From: Dyadobacter sp.
GTDB taxonomy: Bacteria > Bacteroidota > Bacteroidia > Cytophagales > Spirosomataceae
Direction of reading: 5' to 3'
Assembly (NCBI RefSeq): GCF_017744695.1
Contig: NZ_JAGIAS010000001.1
Coordinates: forward strand, 649,013 to 713,012
Length of the DNA: 64,000 nt
A program made the position numbers and the translations under genes. The notes below the pieces were generated by a model. That model worked only from the letters and a program-made list of their open reading frames with translations, did not search any database and was not told the origin of the DNA. Shown here piece after piece: positions 1-7,455 of the stretch (the stretch's first letter is position 1; every line of letters starts with the position of its first letter).

Positions 1-119
1 ACCTTATATCCCCTTAAAACCGCATCCAGGGCACATCCGGCCCCACTGGCACCTGCGCCGATGATACAGATATCGAAGAATTCATTTTGTAACCTGGCAA
101 GCGATGTGGTGCGGTTCAT
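1..119 (-). CDS. glpD: FAD-dependent glycerol-3-phosphate dehydrogenase (partial, N-terminus)
   Basis: Only the first 39 or so codons lie in the window; the gene runs off the left edge. The ATG is at 119 on the minus strand. The translated start has a hydrophobic strand followed by the FAD-binding GxGxxG pattern (IIGAGASGAGCALDA, residues about 19-33), then a short helix and a basic strand (RGYKV). This wording is typical of the GlpD family, which oxidises glycerol 3-phosphate at the membrane and passes electrons to quinone. The family call rests on this short stretch only; another FAD oxidoreductase with the same N-terminus cannot be excluded. Confidence 0.6.
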   Translation of the reverse strand, partial: MNRTTSLARLQNEFFDICIIGAGASGAGCALDAVLRGYK

Positions 120-317
120 TGAGACTTAAAGCAGATTCAGCGTAGTTGTGACCAGCTGCAAAAGTACGAAGTTGCGCCGGGAAATAACCATATTATCAAA
201 TCAATATGCGCTGGCAATTTTGGCATAATAATTGCATCTTACCGGCAAGAAAGTTAACATTACCGCTACCTTTCATTTACAAACTCAAATCTATTATCTA
301 ACCAAAACCAACAAAAC

Positions 318-785
318 ATGGGCTTAATCTCTTTTATCAAAGGCGTTGGAGAAAAAGTATTCGGTGGTAAAGATGCTCCCGCAGCAGCTCCTACCCCGGA
401 AGCAGAACCGCTGCGGGCCAGCGCATTACTCGCGCACGTGAAGTCACTCGGACTTGCGTATAACAGCCTTACAGTGAAAACATCGGGTGACACGGTTACC
501 CTCGAGGGCGAGGTTGCCCAACAGCAGGACGCGGAGAAAATCGCATTGGCCGTAGGTAACGTGGAAGGCGTAGGCGTGGTCGACAACCGCCTGTCGGTCG
601 CAACACCGGAGCCGGAAGCAACCTATCACACGGTTGTAAAAGGCGATACCCTCTCCAAAATCGCCCAGACTGTTTACGGCGACATGATGAAATACCCGAT
701 CATCTTCGAAGCCAACAAGCCTATGTTGAAGGATCCCGATCTGATTTATCCGGGACAGGTATTGCGGATTCCGGCGTTGAAATAG
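318..785 (+). CDS. BON-LysM protein (Kbp/YgaU-like)
   Basis: A 155-residue protein with a BON domain (about 35-95, including a G-x-V-x-L-x-G-x-V strand) and a C-terminal LysM domain (about 103-153, starting YHTVVKGDTLSKIA). This is the architecture and size of E. coli Kbp/YgaU, a soluble potassium-binding protein. There is no signal peptide, so a cytoplasmic location is likely despite the LysM module. An alanine/proline linker (about 20-32) precedes BON. It stands alone, divergent from the glycerol-3-phosphate dehydrogenase gene. Potassium binding is inferred from the architecture. Confidence 0.8.
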   Translation: MGLISFIKGVGEKVFGGKDAPAAAPTPEAEPLRASALLAHVKSLGLAYNSLTVKTSGDTVTLEGEVAQQQDAEKIALAVGNVEGVGVVDNRLSVATPEPEATYHTVVKGDTLSKIAQTVYGDMMKYPIIFEANKPMLKDPDLIYPGQVLRIPALK

Positions 786-796
786 TTGGGGATGTG

Positions 797-991
797 AGCA
801 GTAGGCTTTAAGCAGTAAGCTTTAAGCAGTAAGCAGTAGGCGTTAAGCTATAAGCAATAGGCTTTAAGCTGTAAGCTTTAAGCAGTAAGCAGTAGGCCTA
901 AGCTATAAGCAATAGGCTTTAAGCTGTAAGCTTTAAGCAGTAAGCAGTAGGCGTTAAGCTATAAGCAATAGGCTTTAAGCTGTAAGCAATA
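797..991. repeat. 28-unit degenerate heptamer array, RGCNNTA
   Basis: The stretch splits into 28 consecutive units of the form (A/G)GC-N-N-TA, 27 of 7 bp and one of 6 bp. Within it a higher-order repeat of eight heptamers occurs three times (818-873, 874-928, 929-984; 56, 55 and 56 bp). Positions 4-5 of the unit vary while the others are almost fixed. A few units in inverted orientation (TANNGCY) follow at 1025-1044. There is no open reading frame. Confidence 0.9.
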
Positions 992-1045
992 GGCGAAGGC
1001 AGAATGTATATTGAGCATATAGCTTAAAGCTTAGAGCCTAAAGCA

Positions 1046-1104
1046 TTTCCAAGATCATAAAAAAAGGCAACCCGAAAGGTTGCCTTTTTTTATGATCTTG
1101 GAAA
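1046..1104 (-). terminator. Intrinsic terminator of the rpsF-rpsR-rplI operon
   Basis: Perfect 27-bp inverted repeat (1046-1072 and 1078-1104) with a 5-base loop. The GC-rich core GGCAACC/GGTTGCC is flanked by seven A and seven T, so it would work as a terminator on either strand. It lies 4 bp past the rplI stop codon. Confidence 0.9.
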
Positions 1105-1107
1105 CAA

Positions 1108-1554
1108 CTAGTCTTCCGCTGCAACAACGTTCAGGGTAACTTTGTGTTTCACTTCTTTATGAAGGTCGATCAATGCGGCGTAAGTACCGATCGATTTCAC
1201 GTCATCCACAGTGATTTTCTTACGGTCGATATCGAAGCCTTTTGCTTTCAGGCTGTCAGCCACCTGTGTGTTGGTAACACGTCCGAAGATACGGCCGCTT
1301 TCACCTACCACAGTTTTGATATCGATTACCAGGTCGCCGATCGCCGTTGCGATATCTTCTGCGTCCTTTTTCAGCTTCTCAGCTTTGTGCGCAGCCTGAC
1401 GCACGTTTTCAGCAACGATTTTGCGGTTCGACTCATTCGCGAGCAACGCAAAACCTTGCGGGATGAGGTAGTTACGACCGTAACCTGCTTTCACAGTTAC
1501 GATATCGTTCTTGTAACCTACCCCAGCAATATCCGTTAAAAGTATGATTTCCAT
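1108..1554 (-). CDS. rplI: 50S ribosomal protein L9
   Basis: A 148-residue protein with the L9 N-terminal fold: MEIILL start, then the GxxGDIVxVKxGYxRNYLxPxGxA pattern (seen as KAGYGRNYLIPQGFALLA). A long connecting helix (about 45-75) and a C-terminal rRNA-binding domain follow. L9 binds the base of the L1 stalk on 23S rRNA and supports reading-frame fidelity. It is last in the rpsF-rpsR-rplI operon and followed at once by a strong terminator. Length is normal for the family. Confidence 0.97.
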   Translation of the reverse strand: MEIILLTDIAGVGYKNDIVTVKAGYGRNYLIPQGFALLANESNRKIVAENVRQAAHKAEKLKKDAEDIATAIGDLVIDIKTVVGESGRIFGRVTNTQVADSLKAKGFDIDRKKITVDDVKSIGTYAALIDLHKEVKHKVTLNVVAAED

Positions 1555-1574
1555 TATGATAGCTCTTTACTGTA

Positions 1575-1826
1575 TTATTTCAATTGGTCAGCAACAAACG
1601 GCAACAGGGCCAGGTGACGTGCTCTTTTAATTGCCTGTGATACTTTGCGCTGATATTTCAGGCTGGTACCGGTAAGGCGGCGCGGAAGGATTTTACCTTG
1701 CTCGTTTACAAGTTTCAGAAGGAAATCCGGGTTCTTGTAATCGATGTATTTGATGCCTGCTTTTTTGAAACGGCAGTATTTTTTGCGGTTAATGTTTTTT
1801 TCAACCGGCTCGTTTACGAGTGACAT
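1575..1826 (-). CDS. rpsR: 30S ribosomal protein S18
   Basis: An 83-residue basic protein with the S18 signature: KKYCRFKK near residue 15, IDYKNPDFL, and the C-terminal [22 protein letters not shown] block that contacts 16S rRNA. S18 pairs with S6 on the platform of the small subunit, and its gene follows rpsF by 3 bp here, as in most bacteria. The CxxC zinc pair found in some S18 proteins is absent, as expected for a C-minus form. Confidence 0.97.
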   Translation of the reverse strand: MSLVNEPVEKNINRKKYCRFKKAGIKYIDYKNPDFLLKLVNEQGKILPRRLTGTSLKYQRKVSQAIKRARHLALLPFVADQLK

Positions 1827-1829
1827 AGC

Positions 1830-2210
1830 TTATGCGTTTTCGGTTTTTGACTCAGTTGCTTCTTCTTTCTTCTTGCCTACCAGACCCTTACGTTTTTTCT
1901 CGTTGTAAGCAATCGAATGCTTATCCAGGGCGATGGTCATAAAACGCAAAACGCGCTCGTCACGACGGAACTCGGTTTCCAAAACATCCACCACGTTTCC
2001 TTCATTCGCAGTATATTCTACTACGTGATAGAAACCTGAGTTTTTCTTTTGGATGGGGTAGGCCAGCTTACGCAATCCCCAGTTTTCTTCATGTACAATC
2101 TTAGCACCGTTTGAAGTGATGATTGTCGTGAATTTTTCAACGGCGTCCTTTGCCTGGGCCTCAGACAAAATGGGAGTTAGAATGAACACCGTTTCATATT
2201 GCTTAGACAT
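1830..2210 (-). CDS. rpsF: 30S ribosomal protein S6
   Basis: A 126-residue protein starting [11 protein letters not shown] at 2210. The frame is open for 23 more codons upstream, but homologues begin at this Met and the putative promoter lies inside that extension. The S6 fold shows in the YETVFI strand, the [19 protein letters not shown] segment and the RDERVLRFM segment. The lysine/glutamate-rich tail (about 100-126) is typical of Bacteroidota. S6 forms a heterodimer with S18 during 30S assembly. First gene of the operon. Confidence 0.96.
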   Translation of the reverse strand: MSKQYETVFILTPILSEAQAKDAVEKFTTIITSNGAKIVHEENWGLRKLAYPIQKKNSGFYHVVEYTANEGNVVDVLETEFRRDERVLRFMTIALDKHSIAYNEKKRKGLVGKKKEEATESKTENA

Positions 2211-2276
2211 ACGGTAATTGGTTATTGTATGATAAATTAAAAACCTCATTCTGACAGAATCATCAAAATGAGGGTG

Positions 2277-2312
2277 CAAAAATAGGGCTTGAAATTTAAA
2301 ATTCCAAGCCCT
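2277..2312 (-). promoter_or_regulatory. rpsF operon promoter overlapping an upstream terminator hairpin
   Basis: On the minus strand a -33 TTG (2307-2305) is followed after 20 bp by TATTTTTG (2284-2277), matching the Bacteroidota consensus TTG-N19-TAnnTTTG. The same DNA forms an inverted repeat AGGGCTTG/CAAGCCCT (2284-2291 and 2305-2312, extended by AT pairs), 30 bp past the stop of the preceding gene. The T-run after the hairpin is also the -7 box. Confidence 0.65.
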
Positions 2313-2341
2313 GCAATGACTTAACCAAAACTACGGCCCTG

Positions 2342-3283
2342 TTATCTCACCGTAAAATCGCCCTGGCCGATCTTGAAACCTTCGCTGTACAGCTCGATCA
2401 CGTATTTTCCGTCTTTCATCGGAATGCCGCCGCGGCCATAGAAAATATCCACCGACTGGCCTGTATTCGTGAAACTTACGGTCTGTTTAGAGCTATAAAT
2501 CAACTCCTTGCCATTAAACATGAACGAACCTGAGCCGGTAGCCATGTCGGAAAGCACCGCTCCGTCCGGATCGAGCACGCGCAGGTAAATATCTTTCTCG
2601 TTCTGCTTCGCAACGGCGTTTTCCGCCAGTTTGAAATTCACTCTGAGCTTATCGATGCGTTTCGCCTTGTATTTGCCGCCTTCGCGCTCTTTTCCTTTGG
2701 AAGAAACCGCATTGACGCTCACATTCTCGGCATGCAGTGCAGAAGCCAGTGTTACTTTTTCGGCCAGCTCCTTGTTTTGAGCCGAATAGGTCGACACCGA
2801 ATCCGCGAGCACCTGTTTTTCTGATTCCAGACCGGTCACCTTTTGGTTCAGCTCTTCGTTTTTCGTCGTAGCAATACCCAGTTCCTGTTTCAAGCGGGCA
2901 ATCTCGCCGTCCTTTTCAGACAGTACCGATTCGTAGTTCTTGATCTTCTGGTTATAATTGGCAGCCGAATAGGTGCTGGCATTTTTGAGCTCTTTCTTAT
3001 CTTTTTCAAGCTGGGCTTTCAATGCCACCAGTGAATCCACGCTTCCACCCAGTTTCTGGATTTCCGCGATTTTAATGTCAAGCTCTGTGGAAATAGAATC
3101 CAGTTTGGTTTTAATGGAAAGTACCTCTTCGGTTTTGGCGGTAATGATCTCGTCCTTCGCGAGGTTTTCCTGCTTCTCGTGATATATAAAGTACACAAGC
3201 ACCAAATTAAGCAACAGCAAAACGGCCAATGCGGCCCATAGGAGAGTTTTTCTGTCTTGCTTTTGTTCCTGGTTGTAGTCCAT
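2342..3283 (-). CDS. Membrane-anchored coiled-coil protein of unknown function
   Basis: A 313-residue protein with a short charged N-terminus, one transmembrane helix (about 14-33, ALAVLLLLNLVLVYFIY), and a long heptad-rich coiled coil (about 38-185, rich in K, E, S and L). A compact C-terminal domain (about 200-313) looks like beta sandwich, with GKYVIELYSEGFKIGQGDFTV at the end. The topology suggests an inner-membrane anchor with the coiled coil in the periplasm or cytoplasm. No catalytic motif is seen. Similar proteins are often annotated loosely as SMC-like because of the coiled coil; nothing here supports that role. It is transcribed ahead of the S6 operon but ends in its own hairpin. 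Confidence 0.7.
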   Translation of the reverse strand: MDYNQEQKQDRKTLLWAALAVLLLLNLVLVYFIYHEKQENLAKDEIITAKTEEVLSIKTKLDSISTELDIKIAEIQKLGGSVDSLVALKAQLEKDKKELKNASTYSAANYNQKIKNYESVLSEKDGEIARLKQELGIATTKNEELNQKVTGLESEKQVLADSVSTYSAQNKELAEKVTLASALHAENVSVNAVSSKGKEREGGKYKAKRIDKLRVNFKLAENAVAKQNEKDIYLRVLDPDGAVLSDMATGSGSFMFNGKELIYSSKQTVSFTNTGQSVDIFYGRGGIPMKDGKYVIELYSEGFKIGQGDFTVR

Positions 3284-3423
3284 ACAGAAGGTTAAATTTT
3301 GAATTTAGTTGGTAAAAGAAGTATGTTTTTTTCAATTTTGAAACACGCCAACGGCGATTTATAGTGTCCGGTCAATAAATTCCTGCATTAACCGCTTAAT
3401 TATCAATTTTTTAGTCACTCCAC

Positions 3424-4086
3424 ATGCCTTCCATAGCCGACAATCTGGCCCAGATACAACAAGGATTACGCCCCGAGACACGCCTGGTAGCGGTTACAAA
3501 AACCAAACCAACCAGCCTGCTGACCGAAGCCTACGAGGCCGGAGCGAGGCTTTTTGGTGAAAACAAGGTGCAGGAAATGGTGGCGAAATACGAGGAGCTC
3601 CCCAAGGATATCGAATGGCATATGATCGGGCATTTGCAAACCAACAAGGTGAAATACATGGCGCCTTTTGTGAGCCTGGTGCATTCCGTCGATAGTTTCA
3701 AGCTGCTGAAAGAAATCAACAAGGAGGCTAAAAAGCATAACCGTGTGATCGACTGTCTTTTGCAGATCTACATTGCAAGGGAAGAAACCAAATTCGGTCT
3801 TTCGGAAGAAGAAGCATGGGAAATCATCACCTCCGCTGAACTCACGGCACTGACGAATATAAGGATTGTCGGATTGATGGGCATGGCTTCCAATACCGAC
3901 GACCTCCGTATCGTAAGGGCGGAATTCCGCGGTCTGAAAAATACTTTCGAATCCTTCAAAACCCACGAAAATGGCCAGGTTACGATGCGTGAGCTCTCTA
4001 TGGGCATGAGCGGCGATTACCTGATCGCCCAGGAAGAAGGCAGCACGCTCGTGCGTGTCGGAAGCGCCATTTTTGGCTCACGATAG
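3424..4086 (+). CDS. YggS/PLPBP family pyridoxal-phosphate homeostasis protein
   Basis: A 220-residue single-domain protein with the fold-type III alanine racemase-like barrel of the YggS/PROSC family. The PLP lysine is K26 in VAVTKTKP. Family motifs FGENKVQEM, WHMIGHLQTNKVKY and the C-terminal MSMGMSGDY-like block (seen as LSMGMSGDYLIA) followed by RVGSAIFG are all present. The family binds PLP without known catalysis and buffers B6 vitamers and amino-acid pools. Its 3' end overlaps the convergent glycosyltransferase gene by 9 bp. Confidence 0.95.
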   Translation: MPSIADNLAQIQQGLRPETRLVAVTKTKPTSLLTEAYEAGARLFGENKVQEMVAKYEELPKDIEWHMIGHLQTNKVKYMAPFVSLVHSVDSFKLLKEINKEAKKHNRVIDCLLQIYIAREETKFGLSEEEAWEIITSAELTALTNIRIVGLMGMASNTDDLRIVRAEFRGLKNTFESFKTHENGQVTMRELSMGMSGDYLIAQEEGSTLVRVGSAIFGSR

Positions 4087-5151
4087 CACCCGGGGCGCAT
4101 TATCCGCGCTCTTTTCGAGCACCGACTTCACCTGCTCCTGTACAAATTCGAATGGTAGCTGTGCACAAGGCACGCCTGCCTGCCGCACCAGCAATGCATT
4201 CTCCTCCCGACCGTACCTGCCCGAATACGGATTGTAATTCAGGAAGTTATTCAGCGCACCCATCAGGATAATGCCGAACGTACCTGTTGCATTACCCAAA
4301 TGCGAAGGCCCGCTGTCGAGTCCGATAAAAAATGACGCGCGACGGATCACCTCCGCAGTTTCCAAAATGCTCAGCTGGCCGCACAGGTTCCGGTATGCGG
4401 GTGTTTTTACATTCAGATTGCTTTCCAAGCCAATTTCAACCAACTGATAATCATACTGTCCAGCCATCCAATGCACCAACCGGTTCCAGTGTTCGGCCGG
4501 CCAGTCTTTGGGTTCATAGTTGGAGCGGCAATGCATCACAATGTATTTTTCGGGTAAACCCAGACTAGCTACTTTCGCCTGGTGGGACGGTTGCAGGTAC
4601 AAACGCGGCTGATCATCTGCCGGAAAAGCGGCCTTGGGAGGAATAAGATCGCCCGTCTGTGCGAAAACTTCCAGCAGATTGCCGTAGTCAAAATAGTTAA
4701 GAACATTAATATCCCGTTTCAGTGCCACCGGATTATCGGTAAACACCTGACATTTAGGACAATAATTATTATTTGCGAATTGCAGTTCGATAACCTTGTC
4801 AAACACATTGCCTTCCAGCAACACCCGTCGCTCCGTGACGCAGAACTCCTTAAAAACCTCATCCACATTCGGGTTATGGCTTACCAGCTCCGCAAAACCG
4901 GGCTTAACAAACCAGACAATGTGCGCATCCGGATATTGCTCGCGCACGTAACGTGAGATCGGCTCAGCAGCCACAATGTCCCCGAAATGCTCGGTACGAA
5001 TGATACCGATCAGTTCCCGGCCTTTTTTCAGCCCCCGTTTCACGCCCCGGAAATGCGCCCGGGCCTGCCGGCCTTTTAAATGCGCCTTTGCAATGTGTGT
5101 GTATTTATGATAGCGGTGTGTCCACAGCTGGATAAGTCGTTCTATCGTCAT
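4078..5151 (-). CDS. Glycosyltransferase family 9 (heptosyltransferase-like)
   Basis: A 357-residue protein with a basic N-terminal stretch and the two Rossmann halves of GT-B family 9 enzymes. The first half has GIIRTEHFGDIVAAEPISRYV, matching the family's nucleotide-sugar lipid-A-side motif. The second has VMHCRSNYEPKDWP and SFFIGLDSGPSHLGNATGT, the donor-binding block. Such enzymes add heptose or related sugars to lipopolysaccharide core on the cytoplasmic face. There are no LPS neighbours, so the acceptor is unknown. A Cys pair (CPKC near residue 130) in the linker is unusual for heptosyltransferases and could bind metal. Confidence 0.85.
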   Translation of the reverse strand: MTIERLIQLWTHRYHKYTHIAKAHLKGRQARAHFRGVKRGLKKGRELIGIIRTEHFGDIVAAEPISRYVREQYPDAHIVWFVKPGFAELVSHNPNVDEVFKEFCVTERRVLLEGNVFDKVIELQFANNNYCPKCQVFTDNPVALKRDINVLNYFDYGNLLEVFAQTGDLIPPKAAFPADDQPRLYLQPSHQAKVASLGLPEKYIVMHCRSNYEPKDWPAEHWNRLVHWMAGQYDYQLVEIGLESNLNVKTPAYRNLCGQLSILETAEVIRRASFFIGLDSGPSHLGNATGTFGIILMGALNNFLNYNPYSGRYGREENALLVRQAGVPCAQLPFEFVQEQVKSVLEKSADNAPRVLS

Positions 5152-5343
5152 TGGTCAAATCGTTTCCCCTAAGATCGGCATTCGGAAATGCCTTTCCGAA
5201 GCGCGCAAGTTAATAAAATTGGCATAAAGAGTTGGTCGCGCCTCCGCCCGGGCCTAACTTTACCGGACCGATTTGCCCGTATTCTACTAAACGGCAAATG
5301 GCTTTTATCACAATTTAACCCATACCTAATACCGGTTTACGAT

Positions 5344-5721
5344 ATGAAATTCATGATACAGGCAGGCGGCATCCTTGGTGCTCTGGCAGTTTCCCTCGGC
5401 GCATTCGGCGCACATGCATTAAAAGGAATGCTGGAAGCTTCCGGTCGCACCGAAACGTTTGAAACAGCCGTGAAATACCAGTTTTACCACGCGCTCGCGA
5501 TGGTACTCGTGGGCATTCTCATGCAACGCGCAGGCGAAGACGCGGTGAAGCTGCTGGGCTGGTCCGGTAATGCATTTGCGGTAGGCGTGATCATTTTCTC
5601 GGGCTCCCTGTACGCGATCTGCTTTACCGGGATCACCAAATTCGGCGCAACGGCCCCGATTGGCGGACTCGCGCTGATTGTTGGATGGGTGCTGCTGATT
5701 TTGGCGGCGGGGAAGTTTTAA
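5344..5721 (+). CDS. DUF423 small membrane protein
   Basis: A 125-residue protein of about four hydrophobic helices, starting MKFMIQAGGILGALAV at 5344. The frame is open to 5188, but the upstream part is not hydrophobic or family-like, so the internal Met is chosen. GAFGAHALK near residue 22 and the FYHALAMVLVG segment are hallmarks of DUF423 (YgdD-like) inner-membrane proteins. Function is unknown across the family. It stands alone and is followed by a repeat-rich intergenic region. Confidence 0.85.
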   Translation: MKFMIQAGGILGALAVSLGAFGAHALKGMLEASGRTETFETAVKYQFYHALAMVLVGILMQRAGEDAVKLLGWSGNAFAVGVIIFSGSLYAICFTGITKFGATAPIGGLALIVGWVLLILAAGKF

Positions 5722-6148
5722 TGAGTGAATGATTGAATGATCCGCCGTGGAATGGGGAATGAGTGAATTTTGAATGATTGAATGAGTGAATGATTGAATG
5801 GAGGCTGCGGCATTTTCGGGAATGGACCGTTGGCCGTAGAGGATATTTAAGCCTTAGTAAATCGCGTAGCGGTGCAATATTGGTAGAAACAAAGAGGTAA
5901 GATGTTTTCAAAATCCCGTCAGGGATGCGACAACAAAGCATCAGCGCGGTTGTTACATGCCCAAGGGCATTTTAGAACTTTCTGGCAAAGATTTCTTCTA
6001 CCAATATTGCATGCCTAACGGCATTCCAACTCGCACGACTACTTTTAAAAAATTCAAACATCCATTCACTCATTCAAAATTCACTCATTCCCCGTTCCAC
6101 GGCGGATCATTCACTCATTCACTCATTAACTCATTCACTCATTAACTC
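5721..6148. repeat. Repeat island: inverted octamer arrays around a modular palindrome
   Basis: A 428-bp gap with three nested layers. Outer: arrays of an NTGAATGA-like 8-bp unit on the left (5721-5800) and its inverse on the right (6064-6148). Middle: a 41-bp inverted repeat with one mismatch (5737-5777 and 6070-6110). Inner: a 16-bp perfect inverted repeat TGCAATATTGGTAGAA (5873-5888) and its inverse (5996-6011), next to mini-palindromes such as CCCGTCAGGG and ATGCCCAAGGGCAT. No credible gene is present. The inner part resembles the element at 11236-11457. Confidence 0.85.
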
Positions 6149-6149
6149 A

Positions 6150-7433
6150 TTACCCCCTCGAAAGCGTAAACGGCCTTTGCGCGTCGATTTTCAGGAAAAT
6201 GAAGAGCAGTACGGAAAACGACCACAGCGACGATCCTCCGTAGCTGAAAAACGGCAACGGGATACCAATTACGGGCATTAGCCCGATGGTCATGCCGACG
6301 TTGACCAGGAAGTGGAAGAAAATAATCCCGGCCACACAATAGCCGTATACCCTCGCGAAACGGCTGCGCTGCCGCTCAGCGAGCACTACAAGCCTCGAAA
6401 TCAATGCAACGAAAAGGAACACCACGATGGTTGTTCCCAGGAAGCCGTGCTCCTCTCCCACCGTGCAGAAAATAAAGTCGGTACTCTGCTCGGGTACGAA
6501 GTCGAATTTGGTTTGGGTGCCCTGTAAAAAGCCTTTGCCCCAAAGCCCGCCGGAACCGATGGCGATTTTGGACTGGATCACGTTCCAGCCGATACCCCGC
6601 GGGTCCGAATCGGGATCTAACAATACCATAATCCGGCCTCTCTGGTGCTTTTGAAGCACATTATTCATAAAGAAATCCACCCCGAACACAATGCCGATCA
6701 TCACAAAAGCCACGATGATCGTAGCCCAAAGCCCGCCTCGGCGTCGTGTCATGACCGGCATCAGCCAGATCACCAATCCGGCGATCACGATAATGGCACC
6801 GGCAATATACCATTTCACAAAAAGCAATGTAATGATCAGCAAAGCCGCGCCGATCATCCCGATGGCCGGGATGAAACCAGGCATGCCTTCACGGTACAGT
6901 ACGATCGCAAAGGAGGCGAAAACCAGCATGGAACCTGTTTCGTTCGATAAAAGGATCAGGAACGCGGGCAATGCGATAATCCCCATAATCGGGTAATAGT
7001 CCTTCAATTTCCGGTTGAGACTGATCGCCGGGTCGCTCAGGTATTTGGAGATGGCCAGGCTCACCGCCAGTTTCGAAAACTCTGCCGGCTGCAATGAAAA
7101 ACTCCCCAGTTTGATCCAGGAGCGCGATCCATTGATATTAGACCCCGCAAAGAGCACCACCACGAGCAGGAATATCACGACGGCATAGATGACGAAAGAG
7201 AATGTCTCGTAAAACTTGTAGTCTATCACCAGGATACAAATGATCAGCAATGCGGCCGTCCCGATCCACATCAGCTGCTTACCCGCATTGTTCGACAAAT
7301 CGAACATATTCGTGTGCGCTTCGGGATTGTAAACGGCAGCGTAGATATTCAACCAGCCAATCATCAGGCAAGCGATGTAAATCAGCACCACCATCCAGTC
7401 CACATTCTTGGTTATCGGCTTGCTTTCAGCCAT
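6150..7433 (-). CDS. rodA: Rod shape-determining protein RodA (SEDS glycosyltransferase)
   Basis: A 427-residue polytopic protein with about ten membrane helices and SEDS signatures: the NGSRSWI(K)LG loop, EQSTDFIFCTVGEEHGF(L)G, and the C-terminal GIPLPFFSYGGSS block. SEDS proteins polymerise lipid II into glycan strands; RodA works with PBP2 in the elongasome. The PBP2 gene lies 22 bp upstream in the same operon, the usual pairing. An extra hydrophobic segment (about 195-250) between helices is common in Bacteroidota RodA. mreB/C/D are not in the window. Confidence 0.95.
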   Translation of the reverse strand: MAESKPITKNVDWMVVLIYIACLMIGWLNIYAAVYNPEAHTNMFDLSNNAGKQLMWIGTAALLIICILVIDYKFYETFSFVIYAVVIFLLVVVLFAGSNINGSRSWIKLGSFSLQPAEFSKLAVSLAISKYLSDPAISLNRKLKDYYPIMGIIALPAFLILLSNETGSMLVFASFAIVLYREGMPGFIPAIGMIGAALLIITLLFVKWYIAGAIIVIAGLVIWLMPVMTRRRGGLWATIIVAFVMIGIVFGVDFFMNNVLQKHQRGRIMVLLDPDSDPRGIGWNVIQSKIAIGSGGLWGKGFLQGTQTKFDFVPEQSTDFIFCTVGEEHGFLGTTIVVFLFVALISRLVVLAERQRSRFARVYGYCVAGIIFFHFLVNVGMTIGLMPVIGIPLPFFSYGGSSLWSFSVLLFIFLKIDAQRPFTLSRG

Positions 7434-7455
7434 TTCAGTATCGGTTTGTAAGTTC

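Noticed and set aside
818-984. Three 56-bp repeats that might be a CRISPR array
   Set aside because: The copies abut with no unique spacers, and the unit is a 7-bp word. No cas genes are present.
5721-6148. Insertion sequence in the repeat island
   Set aside because: No transposase frame and no target-site duplication were found; the long arms are made of array words.
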